64,000 nt of DNA from Aquimarina macrocephali JAMB N27. Lineage in GTDB: Bacteria > Bacteroidota > Bacteroidia > Flavobacteriales > Flavobacteriaceae. Of this stretch, positions 35,750-44,095 are shown piece by piece. The translations under genes and the position numbers were made by a program. Each line of letters opens with the position of its first letter. Position 1 is the stretch's first letter. The stretch is taken from NCBI RefSeq assembly GCF_000520995.1, contig NZ_JACA01000035.1, positions 1 to 64,000 of the forward strand. The letters run 5' to 3'. The notes under the pieces were generated by a model, which was given only the letters and a program-made list of their open reading frames with translations, was not told where the DNA came from and ran no database searches.

Positions 35750-36259
35750 ATGAAACAATTTAGAACATTACTAGTAGCTATTGCACTTATCATAGGAACC
35801 TCAAGTTTTATGAATGCTCAATCTAAAGTAGCGCATATCGCGTCGCAAGAGCTAGTAGAAGCAATGCCTGCTTTTAAAGCTGCAAAAAGTGAGATCGAAA
35901 AATTGAACAAGACCTATGATGCAGAAATTAGAAATATGGTGTTAGAATTACAAAACACTATCAAAAAATATTCTCAGGAAGCTGAAACTAAAACTGACGA
36001 GGAGAACTTAAAAAGACAGCAAGAAGTACAGGCTACAGAGAAAAGTATTAACGATTATAGAACAAATGCGCTTCAGGATCTTCAGAAAAAAGAAATCGAA
36101 CTAATGAAGCCTATCTATGAACAAGCACGTACATCTATCCAAAAGGTAGCAAGAGCACAAGGTTTTCAATATGTATTAGATTCTACTACAGGAACCGGAG
36201 TAATTATGGCTGATGGTAAAAACCTAATGGCAGATGTAAAAAAAGACTTAGGTATCTAA
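35750..36259 (+). CDS. OmpH/Skp-family periplasmic chaperone
   Basis: 169 residues, the normal Skp length. Signal peptide 1-23 (SSFMNAQ). SKVAHIASQELVEAMP opens the mature part, with a coiled coil in the middle and QGFQYVLDSTTGTGVIMADG near the end. It is the second of two tandem OmpH genes after bamA and probably an alternative chaperone for the same pathway. A terminator follows, before murI. Confidence 0.92.
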   Translation: MKQFRTLLVAIALIIGTSSFMNAQSKVAHIASQELVEAMPAFKAAKSEIEKLNKTYDAEIRNMVLELQNTIKKYSQEAETKTDEENLKRQQEVQATEKSINDYRTNALQDLQKKEIELMKPIYEQARTSIQKVARAQGFQYVLDSTTGTGVIMADGKNLMADVKKDLGI

Positions 36260-36288
36260 CAGTTTTACTTTAAACTTTAAATAAAAAT

Positions 36289-36325
36289 AAAAAAAACAGT
36301 GAGATGACATCTCACTGTTTTTTTT
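36289..36325 (+). terminator. Rho-independent terminator after the second ompH
   Basis: AAAAAAACAGTGAGATG and CATCTCACTGTTTTTTT form a near-continuous stem (the tight centre opens to a small loop) ending in eight T. It separates the bamA/ompH operon from murI, which is only 27 bp further on. Confidence 0.85.
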
Positions 36326-36352
36326 ATTTTTGGGATAAACTATTATGTAATT

Positions 36353-37141
36353 ATGCAAGATCAACCTATTGGCATATTTGACTCAGGTGTTGGTGGAACA
36401 ACAATCTGGAAAGAAATCGCCTCTCTATTGCCTAATGAGGACACTATCTTTCTGGCTGATAGTAAATATGCTCCTTATGGTAAACGTAGTAAAGAAGAGA
36501 TTACCGCATTAAGCATTAAAAACACCGAAAAACTCCTTGATTTAAATTGTAAGATCATTGTGGTTGCATGTAATACTGCGACTACAAATGCCATAAAAAC
36601 GCTACGATCCACTTACAACATACCAATTATTGGCATTGAGCCAGCTATAAAACCGGCAGCTATTAATACCAAAACAAAAAAAGTAGGTGTACTTGCTACA
36701 AAAGGTACTTTATCTAGTGAGTTATTTGTCAAAACATCAGATCTGTACACTCAAAATATTGAAGTCATTGAAGTCATTGGCACTGGACTGGTGGAGCTTA
36801 TTGAAAAGGGCAAGATAGATACGGATGAAATGTATTCATTGCTTCATTCTTATATTACCCCTATGCTTAACAAAAATATAGATCATTTAGTCCTTGGATG
36901 TACACATTACCCCTACTTAATCCCACTTCTAAAAAAAATGCTTTCCGACGAGATTATAATTATTGATTCGGGAGAAGCGGTTGCACGACAAACTAAAGCT
37001 GTGTTGATTGCAAATAATCTTTTAAATCCAAACCCCAAAATAGGCAAACATACTTTATATACTAATGGTAATGTAGACATACTAAAGAATATATTGCATG
37101 AAAATACGATTACGTATACTGCTAAAACTTTAGACTTTTAA
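36353..37141 (+). CDS. murI: Glutamate racemase
   Basis: 262 residues. PIGIFDSGVGG at 5-15 (D10, S11), the two catalytic cysteines C73 in VACNTATTNA and C183 in LGCTHYPYL. It makes D-glutamate for peptidoglycan. It is in the usual flavobacterial position after bamA and ompH but behind a terminator, so it may depend on readthrough or its own promoter. Confidence 0.96.
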   Translation: MQDQPIGIFDSGVGGTTIWKEIASLLPNEDTIFLADSKYAPYGKRSKEEITALSIKNTEKLLDLNCKIIVVACNTATTNAIKTLRSTYNIPIIGIEPAIKPAAINTKTKKVGVLATKGTLSSELFVKTSDLYTQNIEVIEVIGTGLVELIEKGKIDTDEMYSLLHSYITPMLNKNIDHLVLGCTHYPYLIPLLKKMLSDEIIIIDSGEAVARQTKAVLIANNLLNPNPKIGKHTLYTNGNVDILKNILHENTITYTAKTLDF

Positions 37142-37210
37142 TTTTTATAAGACATAAACTTAAAAAAGATTGTCTAAAAAATAATGTTCTTCATTTTTAT
37201 AAGACATAAA
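37141..37210 (+). repeat. 18-bp exact direct repeat pair downstream of murI
   Basis: ATTTTTATAAGACATAAA occurs at 37141-37158, starting at the last base of the murI stop codon, and again at 37193-37210. A 10-bp inverted repeat AGATTGTCTA (37168-37177) / TAGACAATCT (37253-37262) overlaps the region. Together they sit between murI and the 3' end of the small peptide gene. Confidence 0.6.
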
Positions 37211-37286
37211 GCAACAAATTAGTTCTCAAAAAGACAATAAATAGATTACTTCTAGACAATCTCCATTTCTTTAACTTAAAAGAGGA

Positions 37287-37505
37287 TTAGCAGTAAATAG
37301 GTCCGCTAATTCCACCACCACCAGTACCGCCACCGCCAGTGCCTCCACAATTATTAGTGTAACACGTTTGCCCCGGTTGATTACCTTGTCCAGCACAACT
37401 GTGTAATGATGGATTACCTGTTCCTCCAATAATAGCTTTAGAGGCTAGGTTAGAAATTTTAATTTTTTCTAGAGACAGTTTTTTTAACGATTCTCTTTTT
37501 TTCAT
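37287..37505 (-). CDS. Putative double-glycine-leader peptide (RiPP or peptide-signal precursor)
   Basis: 72 residues. The basic leader has KKLSLEKIKISNL (8-20) and ends in a double glycine (AIIGG, G27-G28), as in Bacteroidota natural-product precursors processed by GG peptidase/ABC exporters. The 44-residue core (29-72) has cysteines at 37, 48, 53 and 72, several Thr and Ser, and two GGGG runs. It could be a lanthipeptide-like or disulfide-bonded product. No modifying enzyme, peptidase or exporter gene is nearby. It lies 115 bp downstream of a LytTR response regulator gene on the same strand, behind its histidine kinase. Codon order and a clean ATG support a real gene; the product class is inferred from leader form only. 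Confidence 0.65.
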   Translation of the reverse strand: MKKRESLKKLSLEKIKISNLASKAIIGGTGNPSLHSCAGQGNQPGQTCYTNNCGGTGGGGTGGGGISGPIYC

Positions 37506-37620
37506 TATCTTAAGTTTTTGTAGTTAATAATACCGGATATTACAAATTACAACAACTAACGCTTGTTTTCTTAGCGTCTTTTAACAAAAAAAATTAGAAT
37601 TTCATAATTATGGACTATGA

Positions 37621-38352
37621 TTATTTAAAATAATTCAATAATGTTCCTTTTTTAGAAGAAGACACAGCCAATTCTTTGCCCGAAGCAAGTACAACGCTCC
37701 CTCCTTTCCCCTTCCGATATCGCGTTATTTTACTCACATTCACCAAATAGCTTTTATGAGTTCTTACAAATCCGTGAGTATTTAGGGATTCTTCAAAATA
37801 TTTCAGCGTTTTGCTTACTAGTTTTTGACCTTTATCCAAGTAAATTTTGGTATAGTTATCGTCAGCTTCGCAATATAGAATATCACAAATCTGTAGAACT
37901 TCAAAACCATCTTGCTGTGGGATCGTGATTTTACCTTCTACCGTAGTCACTTTAGGAACTAAAACAGTGTCCAAAAGAGCGGCTTCCCGTTGCTTGATAT
38001 AACTTACATGATCAACGGCTTTGATAAGGTTATCAATTGCAATAGGTTTTAACAGGTAATAGGTTGCCTGAGCATTTAAGGCATCTACCGCATAATGATC
38101 ATAGGCAGTTACAAAAACAATTTCGAATGCGCGATCAGGCACTTGCTCCAATAAATCAAATGCATTACCGTAAGGCATTTCTACATCCAAAAACAACATA
38201 TCAGGAGTATAAGATTCTAGCAGGACTAATGTTTCTTTTACACTGGCAGCTTCTCCCAAAATAGTAACCGAAGGGCAATATTTCCCTAAATAATTTCTAA
38301 GTATGGCTCGGCTATTAGCTTCATCATCTACTATGATTGCAGTTAAGTTCAT
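37621..38352 (-). CDS. LytTR-family response regulator
   Basis: 243 residues. The receiver domain (1-125) has acidic D9 and D10, phospho-acceptor D56 (LFLDVEMP) and K102 in LLKP. A LytTR DNA-binding domain follows (about 145-243), with FVRTHKSYLVNVSKI typical of it. It is encoded directly after its histidine kinase: the kinase stop and this ATG are adjacent bases. It probably regulates nearby genes, perhaps the peptide gene 115 bp downstream. Confidence 0.93.
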   Translation of the reverse strand: MNLTAIIVDDEANSRAILRNYLGKYCPSVTILGEAASVKETLVLLESYTPDMLFLDVEMPYGNAFDLLEQVPDRAFEIVFVTAYDHYAVDALNAQATYYLLKPIAIDNLIKAVDHVSYIKQREAALLDTVLVPKVTTVEGKITIPQQDGFEVLQICDILYCEADDNYTKIYLDKGQKLVSKTLKYFEESLNTHGFVRTHKSYLVNVSKITRYRKGKGGSVVLASGKELAVSSSKKGTLLNYFK

Positions 38353-40560
38353 TTACTTGTCTTTCTTAAGAATTAATTTTACCTGGGTTCCTTCTGTATT
38401 ATCTAGGTCTGATATAAAAACATCTACCTTATCTTTATACATTTTATTAAGGATTGCAATTCTCTTTTTGATATTGCCCATCCCTCTGGATTTTTGAAGT
38501 TTTTGATTTTGCGTTTTCAATTCTTTAGACTTTTTACGCCCTATTCCATCATCAGTAATTATAATTTCAATACTCTCTGATGTTTCTTTTTGAAAACGTA
38601 TGGATAACAAGCCCTTTTCTGTTTTATATCGTAGCCCATGCCATACAGCATTTTCTACATATGGTTGCAATAACATAGGAGGAATCATATATTCATTAAT
38701 GTCGATTTCTGGATCAACCTCAACCGTATATTCAAATTTATCCTGAAACCTAAAATGCTCTAACTGCACATATAACCTTAAAAGTTCTATTTCTTTTTCT
38801 AGAGGAATAAAATCCTCTTCACTATTCTCTAAAACAGCTCTCATCAATAACGAAAAATCAGTAAGGTATCGATTTGCGGTTCTTTCATCACTCGTAGCTA
38901 TAAATGTATTTACAGAATTTAAAGCATTAAAAATAAAATGAGGATTCATTTGGGAGCGTAGTGATTTTAATGCTAAAAGGTTATTTGCATACCGTTGTTG
39001 CTTCATATTACGATACATTAAATACGCAGCAAGAAGTAATAAAACTGTTAACCCTATTAAAAAATAAATTACAGTTTGTTGTCGTATACTTTGTTGATTT
39101 GCTATTTCTTGAGAAGCAAATGCCAATTCGTATTTTGCCTCATTTAGCTCTCTGTCTTTCTCTAGCGTGGTAATCCTATTTGCTCTCTGCGCTAACTCTC
39201 TACTAAAACGAGCTGCTTGTGATATCTCCTGATCTTTTTGTATATATAACTTATCGATGATGACTTCATATTCTTCAAAGGCATCTGAAGCTTTTTTTAA
39301 TTCTCCTTTTTCCCGATAGACTTCTCCCAGTTTTCGGGTGGCATCTTTTTGAACAATTAGATCATTTTTTGATTCTGCTTCCTTAATACTTTCTTTCAGA
39401 TATGGAATAGCTTCATCATATTCTTCTTGCGCAGCAAAGGCACTAGCAATTTTATAATTCTGTACCTGAGTAGTTAAAGAATTATCTTCTGCCGTTGGAC
39501 CTTCATTTTCATTAGTTTCCTCGATCTCTTCGATATCCTCGAGTGCTTCTTTTCTTAATTGTATTTCTTTACCGTAGCTATTACTCTTATTATAAAAATC
39601 TGCTGCAGCCGATCTTTGCCGTGCCGATGTCTTTTTATCCTTTTGTTGTGCTAACTGTACCGAATTATCCAAATACTCCTCAGCATCTCTAATGTTTCCT
39701 TCCTCCTGTAACACTTCGGCTAGCTTAGAATTTAATAAGATCACTCTATCATCCAGTTTTTTTCTCTGGCTTATAGAAAGAGCTTTATTATAATTGGTAA
39801 TAGCATCAGGGTAATTTTGTAGTCCTTTATAACTATCTCCTAAACCTTCATAGACAATAGCTCTTTGAGTATTATTTAATCTAGATTGCTGTAACTGGTC
39901 AAAAGTATTTAAAGCCGCCTGATAATTTTTACCTTCTAATCGTGCATTAGCCAATTTAATTTTTACATCAGTGCTATATTTATTTTTAAGACTCATGAGA
40001 TAATTACTTTCAGCAAGATCGGGTTGTTTCCAATACTTATAAATATCTGCTAATGACTCAAACAATTCGGCTTTTTTATCATCTGACGAAGGATCATCAT
40101 CTCGTATAGTCTCTAAAGCATTAGTGATATATTCTATACTTGTAGCAGCATCCTTTTTTAAAGTACTTTTTGCTGCTTTTAGATTTTTCTTATACCGAGA
40201 CTCGCTTTTTTGTTTTGAAACCGATGGTGATTTAGCCTCCCGAGGATTATCATGTACTTCAATATCAATTTTTTGATCATCTTTGATCGTATATCGAATT
40301 GTATTAAAACTATCATGAGTAATTACAAGTTCGTCTCCAACACGGGCTTCTATTTTAAAATTACCAAAAATATCAGTTGTTACCGTTCCTTTCCCTAGTA
40401 CAGTTACGTCCACATCTCTAACTGCTTTTCGAGTACTCTTTTCTTTCACAGAACCTTTGATACTCATTGATTCTGATCGCGCCCTTCTAGCACCATCTTG
40501 TCCCAAAACCAATACAGGCAGGAACCAAAGAAATACTATTATCAAACCAATCTTCTTCAT
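38353..40560 (-). CDS. LytS-type histidine kinase with carboxypeptidase-regulatory-like and TPR domains
   Basis: 735 residues. Signal peptide 1-20, a carboxypeptidase-regulatory-like beta domain (about 33-100, GSVKEKSTRKAVRDVDV and DIFGNFKIEA), tetratricopeptide-type repeats (about 130-450), a coiled coil, one membrane segment (about 497-517), then a His_kinase domain with QMNPHFIFNALNSV (phosphorylated H541) and an ATPase part with DDGIGRKK. The sensor part is therefore periplasmic and probably senses a protein or peptide. It forms a two-gene operon with the LytTR regulator (zero-base gap). Confidence 0.92.
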   Translation of the reverse strand: MKKIGLIIVFLWFLPVLVLGQDGARRARSESMSIKGSVKEKSTRKAVRDVDVTVLGKGTVTTDIFGNFKIEARVGDELVITHDSFNTIRYTIKDDQKIDIEVHDNPREAKSPSVSKQKSESRYKKNLKAAKSTLKKDAATSIEYITNALETIRDDDPSSDDKKAELFESLADIYKYWKQPDLAESNYLMSLKNKYSTDVKIKLANARLEGKNYQAALNTFDQLQQSRLNNTQRAIVYEGLGDSYKGLQNYPDAITNYNKALSISQRKKLDDRVILLNSKLAEVLQEEGNIRDAEEYLDNSVQLAQQKDKKTSARQRSAAADFYNKSNSYGKEIQLRKEALEDIEEIEETNENEGPTAEDNSLTTQVQNYKIASAFAAQEEYDEAIPYLKESIKEAESKNDLIVQKDATRKLGEVYREKGELKKASDAFEEYEVIIDKLYIQKDQEISQAARFSRELAQRANRITTLEKDRELNEAKYELAFASQEIANQQSIRQQTVIYFLIGLTVLLLLAAYLMYRNMKQQRYANNLLALKSLRSQMNPHFIFNALNSVNTFIATSDERTANRYLTDFSLLMRAVLENSEEDFIPLEKEIELLRLYVQLEHFRFQDKFEYTVEVDPEIDINEYMIPPMLLQPYVENAVWHGLRYKTEKGLLSIRFQKETSESIEIIITDDGIGRKKSKELKTQNQKLQKSRGMGNIKKRIAILNKMYKDKVDVFISDLDNTEGTQVKLILKKDK

Positions 40561-40778
40561 TATATACTATTAAAACAAGGTAAACTTAATCCATTTAAGT
40601 GGGATAATAAAATTCGGATCTTTTGATTATACTGTTTTACAGCAGCTTTTTAGCAGAAAAAAGAAACTTCCCTAATTAAAAGGGTAAGTTCCCTCATTCA
40701 CTTTCTCTAATCCCTCATTTTAGATTTTTAGTCAAAAAAGTTAGCTATAGTTTTATCCAAAATTAAAAAAGGGAAACT

Positions 40779-41951
40779 ATGAAGACATTTTTTACATGGA
40801 GTATATTATGTTTACTTGTTACTATTTCTTGTAACGCAAATAATAAATCGAACTCCGATCTCGCATTTCAAAAAGAAAAAAACCACCTGATACAGACTAC
40901 TAAAACTGATCCGAATACGCGTAACATACAAGTAGCTTTACTATTAGACACCAGTAATAGTATGGACGGTCTTATTGACCAGGCTAAGGCTCAATTATGG
41001 GAAATCGTAAACGAACTTTCGTATGCTAAATGCGGACATAACAAAATAAAGTTGGAAATAGCGTTATATGAATATGGTAATGATGGATTACCATCTCAAG
41101 AAGGTTTTATTAGACAGGTATTACCGTTTTCTGATGATTTGGATGAGATATCAAAAGAACTTTTTGCACTTACTACCAATGGAGGAAACGAATATTGTGG
41201 TAAGGTGATCAATACTTCAATTAACCAATTAGGTTGGAAAAAAAATAATGATCACTTAAAATTAATTTTCATAGCGGGTAATGAACCGTTTACTCAAGGT
41301 CCTGTGGATTATAAAGATGCAGCTACAGATGCATTAGAAAAAGACATTACAATTAACACTATTTTTTGTGGTAATTACCGACAAGGTATCGAGACGAGGT
41401 GGAAACACGGAGCAGATATCACAACCGGAGAATATAGCGCCATAGATCATAATCGTGAAACCATACATATTGCAACACCATATGATGATATTATTCTCGA
41501 GCTCAATCATAAACTAAATAGCACGTATATCTATTATGGCCATCAAGGAGCTCAAAAAAGACAATTGCAAGCCGAACAAGATAGTAACGCAAGATCTTAT
41601 AGCTCTGCTAATGCTGTAAGCCGAACCGTTAGTAAGAGCTCTGGTTTCTATAAAAACAAAAGCTGGGATTTAATTGATGCTGCAGAAGACGAGGCTTTTG
41701 AAGTAGAAAAAGTAGCTAAGGACGAATTACCAAAAGAGCTTAAAGGAAAATCTAAAGCCGAGTTAAAGCAATATATCGCAGAAAAAAGTACAGCACGTAA
41801 AGAGATACAACAAAAGATTAAAGAGTTAAATAAAAAGCGTGTATTATATATTAAAGACAACAGTAAAAAAGATGATACAAATCTCGAAGCTGCTTTACTA
41901 AATGCAATCAAAAAGCAGGGAAGAAAAAAATCTTTCTCCTGGGAAGAATAA
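40779..41951 (+). CDS. VWA-domain protein, probable lipoprotein
   Basis: 390 residues. N-terminal hydrophobic signal ending VTISC (Cys 18; a slightly unusual lipobox). A von Willebrand factor A domain spans about 48-250, with the metal-ion site DTSNSM at 57-62. The C-terminal part (about 300-390) is helical and rich in K/E, ending KKSFSWEE. VWA domains bind protein ligands through a metal; the partner is unknown. It lies 43 bp before a secreted rhodanese-like gene on the same strand, so the two may be co-transcribed. It is divergent from the histidine kinase gene. Confidence 0.82.
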   Translation: MKTFFTWSILCLLVTISCNANNKSNSDLAFQKEKNHLIQTTKTDPNTRNIQVALLLDTSNSMDGLIDQAKAQLWEIVNELSYAKCGHNKIKLEIALYEYGNDGLPSQEGFIRQVLPFSDDLDEISKELFALTTNGGNEYCGKVINTSINQLGWKKNNDHLKLIFIAGNEPFTQGPVDYKDAATDALEKDITINTIFCGNYRQGIETRWKHGADITTGEYSAIDHNRETIHIATPYDDIILELNHKLNSTYIYYGHQGAQKRQLQAEQDSNARSYSSANAVSRTVSKSSGFYKNKSWDLIDAAEDEAFEVEKVAKDELPKELKGKSKAELKQYIAEKSTARKEIQQKIKELNKKRVLYIKDNSKKDDTNLEAALLNAIKKQGRKKSFSWEE

Positions 41952-41994
41952 ATTCTAAAATAATAATGCATTCAAAGAAAAATAAATATTCAAG

Positions 41995-42507
41995 ATGAAA
42001 ACAGTTATTAAAATAATCATACTAATTCTAATACCCATATCCATGCAGGCGCAGCAACAAAAGAAGTTATCAAAATCGAATGTTGATTATGAATCTTTTC
42101 TGGAAATATCTGAAGAAATTTTAGAATACAGGAAAGAACGATTAATCCCTCTGGAAACTTTTCTAAAGTATATGACAGATGAGAACACTATTTTATTAGA
42201 TACTCGCTCTGAAAGTGCTTACAAACAAAAACATCTTAGAGGTGCTACCCACATCAATTTTTCTGATTTTACAGAAGGCAAACTGGCAAAGAAAATACCT
42301 TCTAAAGAAACTCGAATTTTGATTTACTGCAATAACAATATTGATGGAGATTCTATTAATTTTGCTTCTAAAAAGGCTCCTTTGGCATTAAACATCCCAA
42401 CATTCATAAACCTCTATGGATATGGTTATAAAAATGTATACGAATTATCCTCTTTGGTTCCTATAAAAGATCAAAGACTACAATTCGATGGTACTTTTAC
42501 CAAATAA
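41995..42507 (+). CDS. Secreted rhodanese-like protein
   Basis: 170 residues. Signal peptide 1-20 (SMQAQ). A rhodanese domain covers about 53-165: LLDTRSESAYKQKHLRGATHIN and the active-site cysteine C112 in LIYCNNN. The loop after the cysteine is unusual for a sulfurtransferase (CNNNIDGDS). It may move sulfur or bind a partner in the periplasm. It follows the VWA gene and ends in a strong shared terminator. Confidence 0.85.
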   Translation: MKTVIKIIILILIPISMQAQQQKKLSKSNVDYESFLEISEEILEYRKERLIPLETFLKYMTDENTILLDTRSESAYKQKHLRGATHINFSDFTEGKLAKKIPSKETRILIYCNNNIDGDSINFASKKAPLALNIPTFINLYGYGYKNVYELSSLVPIKDQRLQFDGTFTK

Positions 42508-42546
42508 AAATAGAAATGCCTGCAGATTTGCAGGCATTTCTATTTT
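42507..42546. terminator. Bidirectional terminator
   Basis: 18-bp perfect stem AAAATAGAAATGCCTGCA with its complement (42507-42524 / 42529-42546) and a 4-nt loop. It lies between the convergent rhodanese and PorP/SprF genes and can serve both. Confidence 0.85.
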
Positions 42547-42569
42547 AAGTAATATTTTTTATGCTTTGA

Positions 42570-43592
42570 TTAGTTTTTTGAATTAACGGCAGGACAATTA
42601 CAGTTCCATCTTTCTTTACGTTTTCCAAAATCGTATCCAAGAGTAATTTGGTGAAAACCTCCATTACTAACGACTACCGAGTTTAATTGATAACTATAGG
42701 TATACCCAGCCATCCATTTTTTATAATTAATTCCTAAAAATGGGGTTATGTATTGCAGTTGCTGGCTCTCTATCGAAGTACCATCCTGAGAAAACTCTGC
42801 TCCATCCAGACTACGTCTGTAAGATATCCCTCCCCATAAAGTACTGGAGCTAAAATCCCGGTACACTTTTAAATTAGCATCAATAGTACTTTCTTGAGTT
42901 TCATCTGTAGCTTGATACATGATAGATGGCTCTAAACTCCAAGGAGTAGCGCCAATGCCAAATAAATATCCTAAAGAAAAGATATATCTACGTTGATTAT
43001 TAGATTCTCGTATTGGTGTATCATTATCAAAAATATCACGAACAGTTGGTAATATATTTTTAACAGTAATATGAGCATACCACTCTAAAAAGTTATAGGA
43101 TAATCCTACATCTACATTATAATATACATCTTTTTGTACTCTATCCAGAATTACAGGATCAGGATCAAAAGGATCATCAAGACCTCTTAAATCTACATTA
43201 GATTGTATTAAGCCGGCACTAAGACCAAAAGATAACATGTTTAAATCTGTTCTATCTCTAGAAAACAAAAGATGGTAAGCATATGTTAAATACAGTCCTG
43301 TTTGAGAAAACCTTCCATTTTCATCCCTATATACAATTCCTCCTAAACCAGATTTCTCACCAGTTCTAAAATTAATATTTAAAGTCTGTAAATTAGGAGC
43401 ATTATTCACATCAAACCATTGCTTTCTAGCGGTAAGTCTAATTTTATTAGCGTTTGATGCACCAGCCATTGCAGGATGTATCAAGTACAAATTATCAGAA
43501 AGATAATCAGAGTATACAGGAATACCTTCTTGCGAAAAGACAAATGGAGATACTAGTACAAATACTACTACATAGAATGTTTTTAAGTTCAT
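42570..43592 (-). CDS. PorP/SprF-family type IX secretion membrane protein
   Basis: 340 residues. Signal peptide 1-20 (FVFSQ). The mature start has the PorP/SprF pattern: PVYSDYLSDNLYLIHPAMAG and RKQWFDVNNAPNLQTLNIN. The rest is a beta-barrel-like sequence. Members work with the T9SS in exporting or anchoring proteins such as adhesins, commonly each paired with a large adhesin. No such partner lies next to it in this window. An inverted repeat ATTTTAG-N3-CTAAAAT (43605-43621) sits in its leader. Confidence 0.9.
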   Translation of the reverse strand: MNLKTFYVVVFVLVSPFVFSQEGIPVYSDYLSDNLYLIHPAMAGASNANKIRLTARKQWFDVNNAPNLQTLNINFRTGEKSGLGGIVYRDENGRFSQTGLYLTYAYHLLFSRDRTDLNMLSFGLSAGLIQSNVDLRGLDDPFDPDPVILDRVQKDVYYNVDVGLSYNFLEWYAHITVKNILPTVRDIFDNDTPIRESNNQRRYIFSLGYLFGIGATPWSLEPSIMYQATDETQESTIDANLKVYRDFSSSTLWGGISYRRSLDGAEFSQDGTSIESQQLQYITPFLGINYKKWMAGYTYSYQLNSVVVSNGGFHQITLGYDFGKRKERWNCNCPAVNSKN

Positions 43593-44095
43593 TTGAGCAC
43601 TATCATTTTAGGGGCTAAAATAGAATTTGTGAATTCAATCTAAACTATTAAAAACAGTTTATATTGTGAGGCTTCACCTTAATTTTTAAAATAAATCATT
43701 GTATTTCAATTGTTCCAAAGATATAAATTTTTGTCAGAATACAAGATTTATACTTTTTGATACCAAAAAAAAAAAAGAATTCACAATCTCTCGCACGTTG
43801 TTATTTTTAACTCATTGATAGACATTAGAAAAAATCTTTGACCATAATATTTTACACAAACACAATTACATTCATACAATATAACAATGTCTAACTTAGA
43901 TTTTGTGATGAATTATTTTAGCAGGTAATTTTATCATTCTTTATATTTCTACAAGTATTACTAATGCAATAAAAAGAACCAAAATCATACACTTTCTTTA
44001 TTTACATTTATTCAAGATTAGTTAAAAATTGTTAGCATTACAAATACACTACTAATATCGTGTTGCTTTTTAGTAAATTTGCAAAAAAATAGCGC
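43593..44095. other. Intergenic region between divergent porP/sprF and nifU-like genes
   Basis: 503 bp without a gene. It holds the short inverted repeat at 43605-43621, an A12 run (43765-43776), and a -7 element TAAATTTG at 44074-44081 for the NifU-like gene. Nothing else was recognised. Confidence 0.6.
44074..44081 (+). promoter_or_regulatory. -7 element (TAnnTTTG) for the nifU-like gene
   Basis: TAAATTTG lies 14 bp before the ATG at 44096; a consensus -33 TTG is not at the right distance. Confidence 0.5.

Noticed and set aside
41648..41971. 107-aa open frame on the minus strand
   Set aside because: Complement of the K/E-rich end of the VWA gene; no promoter or family pattern.
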